The position numbers were made by a program, and so were the translations under genes. Of a DNA stretch of 7,619 nucleotides, positions 1 through 5,562 are shown one piece after another. The stretch's first letter is position 1; each line of letters starts with the position of its first letter. The DNA comes from JBBSEZ01 sp038239195 (GTDB lineage Bacteria > Planctomycetota > Planctomycetia > Gemmatales > Gemmataceae), in assembly GCA_038239195.1 (NCBI GenBank), contig JBBSEZ010000474.1, positions 1-7,619 on the forward strand. The letters are read 5' to 3'. The notes under the pieces were generated by a model that saw only the letters and a list, made by a program, of their open reading frames with translations, had not been told where the DNA came from and did not search any database.

Positions 1-46
1 GGGCTGCCCGGGTGCCGCACGGGCGAGGCATTTGTGAAACGGTCGT

Positions 47-901
47 CTAGTTCCAGTCGGACGGCAGCGGGTTGCCGTCGTTCGGGGTGCAGGCCCAACT
101 CCAGGTCTTTTGACTCACGCCAGCCGAAACGCCCCGGACGCTCCCGTCGGCAAGGCCGACCAGGATGACGCCGGTGTGGGGGGAGTTGGCGTAGTAGGGG
201 TGCATCTGAGTGGCGGGAAAGCCGATTTGCGGCAGATACAACCCATTGTAACCGTACACCGACCCTTCGACGCCGACGGTCCAGGGACCACCGGACGGGT
301 AGATCCAGGAGTTGCCCCAGCTATTGTAGCTCGGGAACGAAGACTGCCGCTCCGTGATCGCCAGCGTGTTGGAGGCGCCGTCGGGAATGTTCCCGATGTT
401 GAAAGGGGCAAGACCGGCGTTGTGCGAATCGCTGGCCGTGCCGAACAGCCAGTAATTCGGCGCGTAACTGGTGGCGCCCCAGCCCTTTGCTCCCGTGGTA
501 CACAGGCCGTTGGTGGCCGTGGAGTCCGCCGGGCAGAGGTAGAGCTTGACGATGGCGGTGTTGACGCCGTTGCCCCACCCAGCGCCCGAACCGATCGCCT
601 GTTTGTAGAGGGCGTCCTGCTCGACGTAGGGCAGGAGCACGTACCAGAACGGGCACCAACCGAGCCCGCCGTTCGGATAGTACGTTTCCAGGCCGGGGAG
701 GACGCCATTGTAGGTGCTGGCGTAGTTGTGGATCGCCGTGCCGAACTGCTTGATGTTGTTGCCGCACGCGATGCGTGCGGCGGCTGCGCGCACCTTCTGG
801 ACGGCGGGGAGCAGCAGGCCGATGAGCACGGCGATGATGGCGATCACCACCAGCAGCTCGATCAGCGTGAACGCGCGTCTCTTCCTCGACAACCGAATCA
901 T
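47..901 (-). CDS. DUF1559 domain protein with prepilin-type N-terminus (H-X9-DG family)
   Basis: This is a 284-residue secreted or membrane-anchored pseudopilin-like protein of the DUF1559 family, which is greatly expanded in planctomycetes; its exact role is unknown. Residues 1-10 are a short basic leader (MIRLSRKRRA). The type IV prepilin motif FTLIE follows at 11-15, then a hydrophobic helix to about residue 33 and the usual LLPAVQKVR stretch. Later landmarks are LCPADS at 122-127, a DGASNT motif at 174-179, and the H-X9-DG motif with H242 and D252-G253 near the C-terminus. The length is normal for the family. An in-frame start 20 codons upstream is possible. I chose the ATG at 899-901 because AAGGAGG lies 4 bases before it and because it gives a standard short leader. 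The residue before the predicted cleavage site is Ala10 rather than the classical Gly. A candidate promoter lies at 1092-1121. Function is not inferable beyond the family. Confidence 0.93.
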   Translation of the reverse strand: MIRLSRKRRAFTLIELLVVIAIIAVLIGLLLPAVQKVRAAAARIACGNNIKQFGTAIHNYASTYNGVLPGLETYYPNGGLGWCPFWYVLLPYVEQDALYKQAIGSGAGWGNGVNTAIVKLYLCPADSTATNGLCTTGAKGWGATSYAPNYWLFGTASDSHNAGLAPFNIGNIPDGASNTLAITERQSSFPSYNSWGNSWIYPSGGPWTVGVEGSVYGYNGLYLPQIGFPATQMHPYYANSPHTGVILVGLADGSVRGVSAGVSQKTWSWACTPNDGNPLPSDWN

Positions 902-1091
902 GGGGCCTCCTTCCGAGCACGGGGGGAGGGATGAACGAGCTCGCAACCGTTGCGAGCCCATAACCCGTGGAGAGGCTGGCCAAGGCAGTCCGAAGGCGCA
1001 GGCTCACCCACGCAGTTCGTCCTTGTGTGATGGTCGTCGTCAGGGGCGCCGTGGGATGGTCGGCCCCGGAGCGAAAGAAGAAGGTAGAAGG

Positions 1092-1121
1092 AGTATATTG
1101 ATTGAGGCAGGAGGTTGGCAA
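1092..1121 (-). promoter_or_regulatory. Candidate sigma70-type promoter upstream of the DUF1559 gene
   Basis: On the minus strand TTGCCA (1116-1121) is followed after 18 bases by TATACT (1092-1097). These match the -35 and -10 consensus at 5/6 and 5/6 in a locally AT-rich patch within very GC-rich DNA. Transcription would start near 1085, leaving a leader of roughly 180 bases before the ATG at 901. The match is by eye only. Planctomycete promoters are poorly defined, so this remains a candidate. Confidence 0.4.
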
Positions 1122-1175
1122 GGGCTCGCGCTTTCGCCAGGACGGCGAACCGGCGAGGTACGCCGGGTGATCGCG

Positions 1176-1668
1176 TGACGCAGTTCGAGGTAGCGATCAA
1201 CGCCTGATGCCGCGAAGACCTCGGCCACCCCTTCCGGCCAGAGCACGCGGATCGAGTCGATGTGCTCGGCCTTCCCCAGACCGAAATGGGCGCGCCTGGC
1301 GTTGCTGCACAGGGGGCCGCCGCCGGGGTGGACAGGGCGCACCCAGGAGCGGTTGGCGGCGCGGAAGGTCACCTCGGTGGCCCGCGGGTCGCGCATCCCA
1401 ACTCGGTCGTGCGCAGACCACGAGCCAGTAGTTGGGGTCGGAAGGCATGTTGCGGGAGAACTGACCGCAGCCGGCCACCTCAGTCACCAGCAGCCCGCGA
1501 CTGCGGTGGCCAGAGCCGCACAGTCCCTGGGGCCTCGGCCGTGGCCAGCGACAGCCCCCGAAAGCCCCTGTTCAGTCCGAAGGCCGTGAAGTTAGCCGAC
1601 CGGGTGTTGGTCGGCCCGGCCTGTCTGCTCAGATTGGTGCCAGCGCTGTTGCCGTTCTTGCACAACAA
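1176..1668 (-). pseudogene. Remnant of an ASPIC/UnbV (CRTAC1-type) protein C-terminus, frameshifted
   Basis: Three minus-strand frames carry consecutive pieces that look like one ASPIC/UnbV tail. The first (about 1668-1500) reads AFGLNRGFRGLSLA, which resembles the FG-GAP/VCBS-like region before ASPIC. The second (about 1487-1413) contains SDPNYWLVV, the usual start of the domain. The third (about 1411-1176) contains RATEVTFRAANRSWV, then CSNARRAHFGLG, DSIRVLWPEGVAEVF and DRYLEL, the classical domain end. Joining them needs frameshifts near 1495 and near 1410. After about 1176 the third frame runs into non-homologous sequence before stopping at 1040. The several hundred N-terminal residues of a normal CRTAC1 protein are absent, and no start or ribosome binding site fits. 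I am confident of the last piece, fairly confident of the second, and unsure of the first. It is most likely a dead gene fragment. Confidence 0.62.
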
Positions 1669-1692
1669 GCGAATGCTAGGAGATGCTTCGGT

Positions 1693-1887
1693 TCACGGGG
1701 TAAGCGGAATGTCAAAAGTCTGTTTCCCCCCCGTCACGTCGAAGGTGAGACCGTTGTCCGGAGAGGCATATTTGGCGGGAGGCGGGACACCCATTTTCGC
1801 CGTGCCGGGGCCCCCTGGCAGTTCTGGCACGCCTTTCGGAGGAGAAGTTGGCGGCGCAAGCCCAGGAATCGAACAGGCCAGCAGCAA
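1693..1887 (-). pseudogene. Tail of a small transthyretin/carboxypeptidase-regulatory-like lipoprotein, probably decayed
   Basis: The frame codes for at most about 64 residues. Its end, PPPAKYASPDNGLTF followed by DVTGGKQTFDIPL, resembles the C-terminal tail of small planctomycete secreted proteins with one transthyretin-like beta-sandwich (pattern P-A-K-Y-x-S/D-P, then GLT, then K-x-T-F-D-x-x-L). Those are usually about 130-150 residues long and begin with a lipoprotein signal. Here only a short hydrophobic stretch with one cysteine (LLLACSIPG) precedes the tail and the sandwich core is missing. The only start is a TTG at 1885-1887 with no evident ribosome binding site, and an in-frame stop lies at 1909-1911 just upstream. 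It could instead be a very short functional gene. The assignment rests on a recalled family pattern. Confidence 0.4.
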
Positions 1888-1973
1888 CGCGTGCCGACCG
1901 TTGCGGAGTCAGCGCGAAAGGAACGGGGAGCGGGCCCACCCTGCGAGCGCGCAACCGACCGCGCGCAGCCGGT

Positions 1974-1993
1974 TCGCCCAGACGTCAGGGCGA
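1974..1993 (-). terminator. Possible hairpin downstream of the toroid-HEAT gene
   Basis: TCGCCC (1974-1979) and GGGCGA (1988-1993) form a perfect 6-bp stem with an 8-base loop, starting about 10 bases after the TGA at 2004-2006. A second short inverted repeat (AACCG 1953-1957, CGGTT 1970-1974) follows it on the transcript. There is no U-tract, so intrinsic termination is uncertain. Confidence 0.25.
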
Positions 1994-2003
1994 GAGGCCT
2001 ACG

Positions 2004-3920
2004 TCACTCGCGCGCGTTCTTCTTCCACCAGGCCAGCCAGTTGGCGATGGCGCGGTCGCGCTCGGCCCGGCCGGCGTCGGCAGCGGGGCCGAAGTCCTGG
2101 CCACTCAGTTCCTTGAGCGCCCCGTGGGCGGCCCGCTCGACGATCGTCTCGGGGTCGCTCAGCAGGCGAATCAGGTCGGGGACGAGGGCCTTGCCGCCCT
2201 CCTTGACGGCGCTCGCCAGCGCGGCGGCGCGACGCACCTCGGCGTCCTCGTCCTTGAGGTACTTCCGCAAGGTGGCGACCGTCATCCGCGCCAGCCGCTC
2301 GGCCAGGGCGTTGCGCGCCAGCCGCAAGGTCGCCCCCTCCAACTTGGGGATGGCGGACACCAGCGCGTCGGTGTAATCGCCGCCCTTGCCGTCGCGCAAC
2401 TTGCGCAGTAACTCCGCCCGCCGCTCGCCGCTGGCGCCCACGAGCTCCTTGCCCATCCGGCCGGCCGTCTCCTCCCGGCCTCCGGGCTTTTCGGTGCCCT
2501 TCACCGGGCGCTCCTTGTCGGGTGGCTCCTTCTTCCCGAAGCCGGTCGTATCGAGGGGCTTGCCGGGCCGGTCCTTGACGGCGGGGCCGTCCTTGAGGCC
2601 GGCGCGCATCGCCCTCTCGTCGAGCCCGCGCAGCCGAGACGTGAGGTCGCGCGTCAGGTTGGAGCGCTTGAGGAAGAGCAGGGCGAAGCACGTGTCGGCG
2701 CCACACTCGCCGAACTCGCCGCGCCAGCAGCCGTCGCGCCCCTGGTTGGCGAGGAGCGCCTCGGAGCCCCAGCCGTACCAGTCCTTCTTGCCGATGGTCT
2801 TCAGGTCGAGCGCGACGGCCACGCGCTCCAGCGACCAGAGGAAGTAGTAGGCCTTGCCGCTCATGCCAGGCGGGGCAGGCTTGGGGCCCTTTTCCTTCCA
2901 GGCGCTGGTCGGCTGGCCGACGGCGGTCTCCAGCCGTTGCAGCCCCCGCACCAGGTGGGCGTCCTTGCTGAGGTCGCGCGGCTTGGGCTTGGCTCCCTTG
3001 CCGGCCTTGGCGAGGAAGTCGGAGGCCCCGCCGTGTCCCACCGCGAGGCCGATGACGCCGGCGCAGGTCATCGTCGCCGTGGAGGCGAAGCCCGGGGGCA
3101 GCACGCCTCCTCGCCCCATCACGGGCGGGGGCATCCCCGCCCCCACGTAGCGCCACCCGCCGTCGGGGTTCTGGGAGGCGCGAAAGGCCGCATCGACGCG
3201 GAGGAGGCCTTGCTGAACCGGCAGGCCATAGCGCCGGCCAATCCAGAGGGCGATGGCGGCGAATTGCGTGTTCGAGTTGTCGGGCGAGACAGGAACGAGC
3301 CCCCCGGGCGCCACGCCGGCGCTCAGGAGAACGAGTTGATCGCGAACCTCGCGCGAAAGATGGGCGGCGTTGCGCTCCCCCTTGGGAGGTAACTTCGGCA
3401 GGTCGCGTCGGCCGACCAACTCGGCCCCCTTCATCCCCTTGCCGGCCGCGATGGCCGTCAGCCGGCGCACTTCGCCGGGCGGGACGTTCGGGCAGTCGTA
3501 GCCCCAACCGCCGTTGACCTGCCCGGCCAGGAGGCGGAACGTCATCGACTCGAGCAGTGGCGTGTCGGCGGGGTCGTCGAGCCGGTCGAGGAACAGGATG
3601 GCGAGCGACAGCCCGTAGGTGCTGGTCAGCGTGGGCACTTGCTTGCGCACCGCCACGGCAGCGGCCTTGACCGCCTTGTCGTCAGCGCCCGCGCCGCATT
3701 CCAGGAGGGTGACGCCGGCCAGCGCGGTGGCGCCGATGTTGTCGTGCGGCCAGGTGCCGTCGGGCCGCTGCATCTTCCGCAGGCCAGCGACGCCGCGCTC
3801 GATGGCCTTCTCGATGGCGCCTTCGTCCACCGCCGCGACTTCCGCCTCGGCGCGCCGGGGCGAACCCGTCAGGACCAGCAGGCCCAGCACCAGCGCTGCC
3901 CCCCATGCCCGTCGCTTCAT
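2004..3920 (-). CDS. Secreted protein with prenyltransferase/squalene-cyclase-like toroid repeats and C-terminal HEAT repeats
   Basis: This 638-residue protein starts with a clear signal peptide (residues 1-26, MKRRAWGAALVLGLLVLTGS... ending near AEA), so it is exported. Residues about 30-440 carry QW-type motifs of the alpha/alpha-toroid fold: QRPDGTW (51-57), QVNGGWGYD (134-142), SQNPDGGWRYVG (249-260) and NQGRDGCWRGEFG (392-404), then DTCFALLFLKRSNL (409-422). I see no DxDD acid motif of squalene-hopene cyclases, so terpene cyclisation is unlikely; a binding or scaffold role is an inference. Residues about 440-490 are a charged Lys/Pro/Gly/Glu-rich linker. Residues about 495-610 look like HEAT/PBS-lyase-type helical repeats (for example LKDEDAEVRRAAALAS), ending in a Trp-rich tail (NWLAWWKK). 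AAGGAG lies 9 bases before the ATG at 3918-3920. The protein belongs to a widespread planctomycete hypothetical family; substrate and partners are unknown. Confidence 0.88.
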   Translation of the reverse strand: MKRRAWGAALVLGLLVLTGSPRRAEAEVAAVDEGAIEKAIERGVAGLRKMQRPDGTWPHDNIGATALAGVTLLECGAGADDKAVKAAAVAVRKQVPTLTSTYGLSLAILFLDRLDDPADTPLLESMTFRLLAGQVNGGWGYDCPNVPPGEVRRLTAIAAGKGMKGAELVGRRDLPKLPPKGERNAAHLSREVRDQLVLLSAGVAPGGLVPVSPDNSNTQFAAIALWIGRRYGLPVQQGLLRVDAAFRASQNPDGGWRYVGAGMPPPVMGRGGVLPPGFASTATMTCAGVIGLAVGHGGASDFLAKAGKGAKPKPRDLSKDAHLVRGLQRLETAVGQPTSAWKEKGPKPAPPGMSGKAYYFLWSLERVAVALDLKTIGKKDWYGWGSEALLANQGRDGCWRGEFGECGADTCFALLFLKRSNLTRDLTSRLRGLDERAMRAGLKDGPAVKDRPGKPLDTTGFGKKEPPDKERPVKGTEKPGGREETAGRMGKELVGASGERRAELLRKLRDGKGGDYTDALVSAIPKLEGATLRLARNALAERLARMTVATLRKYLKDEDAEVRRAAALASAVKEGGKALVPDLIRLLSDPETIVERAAHGALKELSGQDFGPAADAGRAERDRAIANWLAWWKKNARE

Positions 3921-4103
3921 GGCATGCCTCTCCTTCGCCGGCGTTTGCGATGCGACCCCCTGGCCAGTTTACTGGGCCCGGGGCCAAACGCCAGCGAAAA
4001 TCGAGGCAATTCCAACGACCTGGGCCCTGGGGCGCTCCGCGTCCTTGCGCCGTCGGGGCCGCGAGTTTCCTCAAGCCCTCCCGGCGGAGAGGCGGCCCAG
4101 GGC
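3921..4103 (-). other. Intergenic region between efp copy 1 and the toroid-HEAT gene, with a nested inverted repeat
   Basis: GGCCCTGGG (4023-4031) and CCCAGGGCC (4096-4104) are perfect 9-bp inverted repeats, and CTCCGC (4035-4040) with GCGGAG (4084-4089) nests inside them. The result is a possible long stem with a loop of about 43 bases. The right arm touches the TAG stop of the EF-P gene. This could be a 3' structure or factor-independent terminator-like element, but no U-tract follows it and GC-rich DNA forms such pairs by chance. I see no convincing promoter for the toroid-HEAT gene, so read-through from efp is possible. Confidence 0.25.
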
Positions 4104-4670
4104 CTACTTGGCCCGCCCCAGGTACTTGCCGGTCTCGGTATCGACGGAGACGATCTCGCCGATGGCGATGAACGGCGGCACCGTGATCTTCAGCCCCGTC
4201 TCCAGCGTCGCGGGCTTGTACTGCGTCTGCGCCGTGGCGCCCTTGATCGCCGGCTCGGTCTCGACGACTTTGAGCGCGACCGTGGCGGGGGGCTCCATGC
4301 CGACCGGGTTGCCGTCGTGGAACGTGACCTGAGCGTCGTCGTTCTCTTTCATGTACAGGATGAGGTCGCCGACCCACTCGCGGCTGAGCGTGATCTGGTC
4401 GAACGTCTCCTTGTCCATGAAGACGAAGCCGTCGCCCTCGGAGTAGAGATATTGCATCTCCCGCTTCTCGAGGTAGGCCTGCTCGACCTTGTCTTCGGGG
4501 TGGACGCGGTTCTTGGCGACGTAGCCCGTCTTGAGGTTCTTCACCGTCAGCGTAAGCTTGGACGGCAGGTTGCCCGGCGTCTTCAGCTCGCGCTCGATCA
4601 CGAGGAAGAGCTGGCCGTCCTCGACGATGAACATTCCCTTGCGGGCCTGGCTGTAGTTGATCGAGGCCAC
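4104..4670 (-). CDS. efp: Elongation factor P, divergent-loop copy (copy 1)
   Basis: This 188-residue protein has the standard EF-P length and three-domain layout. EF-P binds the ribosome next to the P-site tRNA and relieves stalling on polyproline stretches. Domain I (about 1-64) is the KOW-like part carrying the tip loop. The middle domain (about 65-127) includes MQYLYSEGDGFVFMDKETFDQ. The C-terminal OB domain (about 128-188) includes KPATLETGLK (152-161) and ends VDTETGKYLGRAK. The loop reads TPGNLPS, with Asn34 where E. coli has the modified Lys34. Residues 35-37 (LPS) differ from the neighbouring copy (WRA). Translation starts at a GTG (4668-4670) with GGAG 7 bases upstream. It lies 212 bp downstream of the other efp copy, with a MITE-like element in between. 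The two proteins are about 69% identical (about 130 of 188 by hand count). It could be the specialised or the degenerating member of the pair; all domains are intact. Confidence 0.95.
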   Translation of the reverse strand: MASINYSQARKGMFIVEDGQLFLVIERELKTPGNLPSKLTLTVKNLKTGYVAKNRVHPEDKVEQAYLEKREMQYLYSEGDGFVFMDKETFDQITLSREWVGDLILYMKENDDAQVTFHDGNPVGMEPPATVALKVVETEPAIKGATAQTQYKPATLETGLKITVPPFIAIGEIVSVDTETGKYLGRAK

Positions 4671-4748
4671 TGATTCGCTCCGAAACTGGGGGCTTCGTGT
4701 CTGTTGTCCGTTACGCGACCGGCAGGAGTTGGTTTGCTGTAGAACGGC

Positions 4749-4841
4749 TCAGAGCCTGTGAATTAATCCCCGATCATCGCCGTAAGTCCTTATTCGATGG
4801 TCCGCTGACGGGGTGATCTGGAATAAATTCACAGCCTCTCA
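4749..4841. repeat. Candidate 3-bp target site duplication (TCA) around the MITE-like element
   Basis: TCA at 4749-4751 and TCA at 4839-4841 immediately flank the inverted-repeat ends. Three bases can match by chance (about 1 in 64), so this only supports the element call. It fits the TNA targets known for some IS5-family members. Confidence 0.4.
4752..4838. mobile_element. MITE-like element between the two efp genes
   Basis: An 87-bp unit is bounded by 25-bp inverted repeats at 4752-4776 and 4814-4838 that match at 21 of 25 positions when one arm is reverse-complemented. Both arms begin GAG, share CTGTGAATT and end GATCA. The element is flanked directly by TCA on the left (4749-4751) and TCA on the right (4839-4841), consistent with a 3-bp target duplication. 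The 37-bp interior codes for nothing. A TNA-type 3-bp duplication and GAG ends suggest mobilisation by an IS5-family (IS1031-like group) transposase, but that is inference and no transposase for it is present. As RNA it could also form a hairpin between the two efp genes. Confidence 0.6.
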
Positions 4842-4882
4842 GGAGGGCCGTCCTACAGGGAGGCCTTTGCCTGCCGCTCGCT

Positions 4883-5452
4883 TTACTTCACCCGACTGAG
4901 GTATTCGCCGGTGCGCGTATCGACGGCGATCGCCTCGCCGGCGCCGACGAAGGACGGGACGGTGATTTTCAGTCCCGTCTCCAGCGTGGCGGGCTTGTAC
5001 TGCGCCGCCGCCGTGGCGCCCTTGACCGATGGCTCGGTCTCGATCACTTTCAGCTCCACCGTGGCGGGCAATTCGAGGCTGAGCGGCTTGCCGTCGTAGA
5101 AGGTGACCTGGGCGTCGTCGTTCTCTTTGAGGTAGAGGATGAGCTCGCCGACCCACTCGCGGTTGAGCGTGATCTGGTCGAACGTCTCCTTGTCCATGAA
5201 GACGTAGTCGTTGCCTTCTTGATAGAGATACTGCATGGCGCGGCGGTCGAGGTAGGCTTGCTCGACCTTGTCGTCGGGCCGAACGCGCTTGGGGGTGAGC
5301 GCGCCGGTCTTCAGGTTCTTCAGCTTCAAGTTGAGAATGGCGCGCCAGTTCCCGGGCGTGTTCAAGTCGCGATCGACAACCGAGTACAGCTGCCCATCCT
5401 CGCCGACGATGACCATGCCCCTGCGCAACTGGCTGAAGTTGATGGATGCCAC
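4883..5452 (-). CDS. efp: Elongation factor P (copy 2)
   Basis: This is a full-length EF-P of 189 residues. Domain I (about 1-65) starts VASINFSQLRRG and has the loop TPGNWRA with Asn35 at the position of E. coli Lys34; one extra residue (Gly17) shifts the numbering relative to copy 1. The middle domain contains MQYLYQEGNDYVFMDKETFD. The OB domain contains QYKPATLETGLKITVP and ends TGEYLSRVK. The TPGNWRA loop is, as I recall, the common form in planctomycete/verrucomicrobial EF-P, so this copy is probably the housekeeping one. The start is a GTG (5450-5452) with GGAGG 5 bases upstream. The frame stays open for more than 1.4 kb upstream, but that extension is arginine/proline-rich shadow over two other genes. 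Asn cannot be lysylated like E. coli Lys34 or rhamnosylated like arginine-type EF-P, so it probably works unmodified or by another mechanism. Confidence 0.95.
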   Translation of the reverse strand: MASINFSQLRRGMVIVGEDGQLYSVVDRDLNTPGNWRAILNLKLKNLKTGALTPKRVRPDDKVEQAYLDRRAMQYLYQEGNDYVFMDKETFDQITLNREWVGELILYLKENDDAQVTFYDGKPLSLELPATVELKVIETEPSVKGATAAAQYKPATLETGLKITVPSFVGAGEAIAVDTRTGEYLSRVK

Positions 5453-5562
5453 ACCCACCTCCGTCTGCTGTGAGCCCCGGCCCGGGCCGGATTGTTGCTC
5501 CGAGTAGGTACTGTAGCAGGAGGCACCAATTCTGAGAAGGGCGCCCACTCGCCCCGGGCCCC
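5453..5562 (-). other. Intergenic leader of efp copy 2 with a 14-bp GC palindrome
   Basis: The 110 bases between the lipoprotein stop and the efp copy 2 start contain a perfect palindrome CCGGCCCGGGCCGG at 5477-5490, about 25 bases before the GTG. It may form a small hairpin in the leader or be simple GC richness. No strong -35/-10 pair is visible; TACAGT and TACTCG on the minus strand are only weak -10 candidates. Confidence 0.25.

Larger units (their letters stand above)
902..2003. other. 1.1-kb stretch without an intact gene
   Basis: Between the toroid-HEAT gene and the DUF1559 gene I find no intact coding region. From right to left it holds a possible hairpin just after the upstream stop (1974-1993), the tail of a small lipoprotein (1693-1887), the frameshifted ASPIC/UnbV remnant (1176-1668), and a candidate promoter plus leader for the DUF1559 gene (902-1121). 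Short open frames on the plus strand here have arginine/proline-rich shadow compositions and no recognisable domain. Confidence 0.6.

Noticed and set aside
110..934. 274-codon plus-strand open frame opposite the DUF1559 gene.
   Set aside because: It is antisense to a clearly recognised gene, has no domain and has a composition typical of GC-rich shadow frames.
1262..2116. 284-codon plus-strand frame across the remnant region.
   Set aside because: It has no domain similarity that I can see. The minus strand holds recognisable ASPIC and lipoprotein pieces, so this openness is a GC effect.
1999..3507. 502-codon minus-strand frame overlapping the toroid-HEAT gene.
   Set aside because: It is an Arg/Gly-rich frame-shifted shadow. 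The 638-residue frame has the signal peptide, QW motifs and HEAT repeats.
4023..4104. Nested inverted repeat after efp copy 1 as a riboswitch or definite terminator.
   Set aside because: The loop is long, no U-tract follows, and such pairing is expected by chance in this composition. It is kept only as a low-confidence note.
3639..4673. 344-codon plus-strand frame opposite efp copy 1.
   Set aside because: It is antisense to EF-P and the toroid gene, with no recognisable domain or ribosome binding site.
4746..4756. Short palindrome GGCTCAGAGCC at the left end of the MITE-like element as an operator.
   Set aside because: It is only 5-bp arms and is formed by the chance junction of flank and element end.
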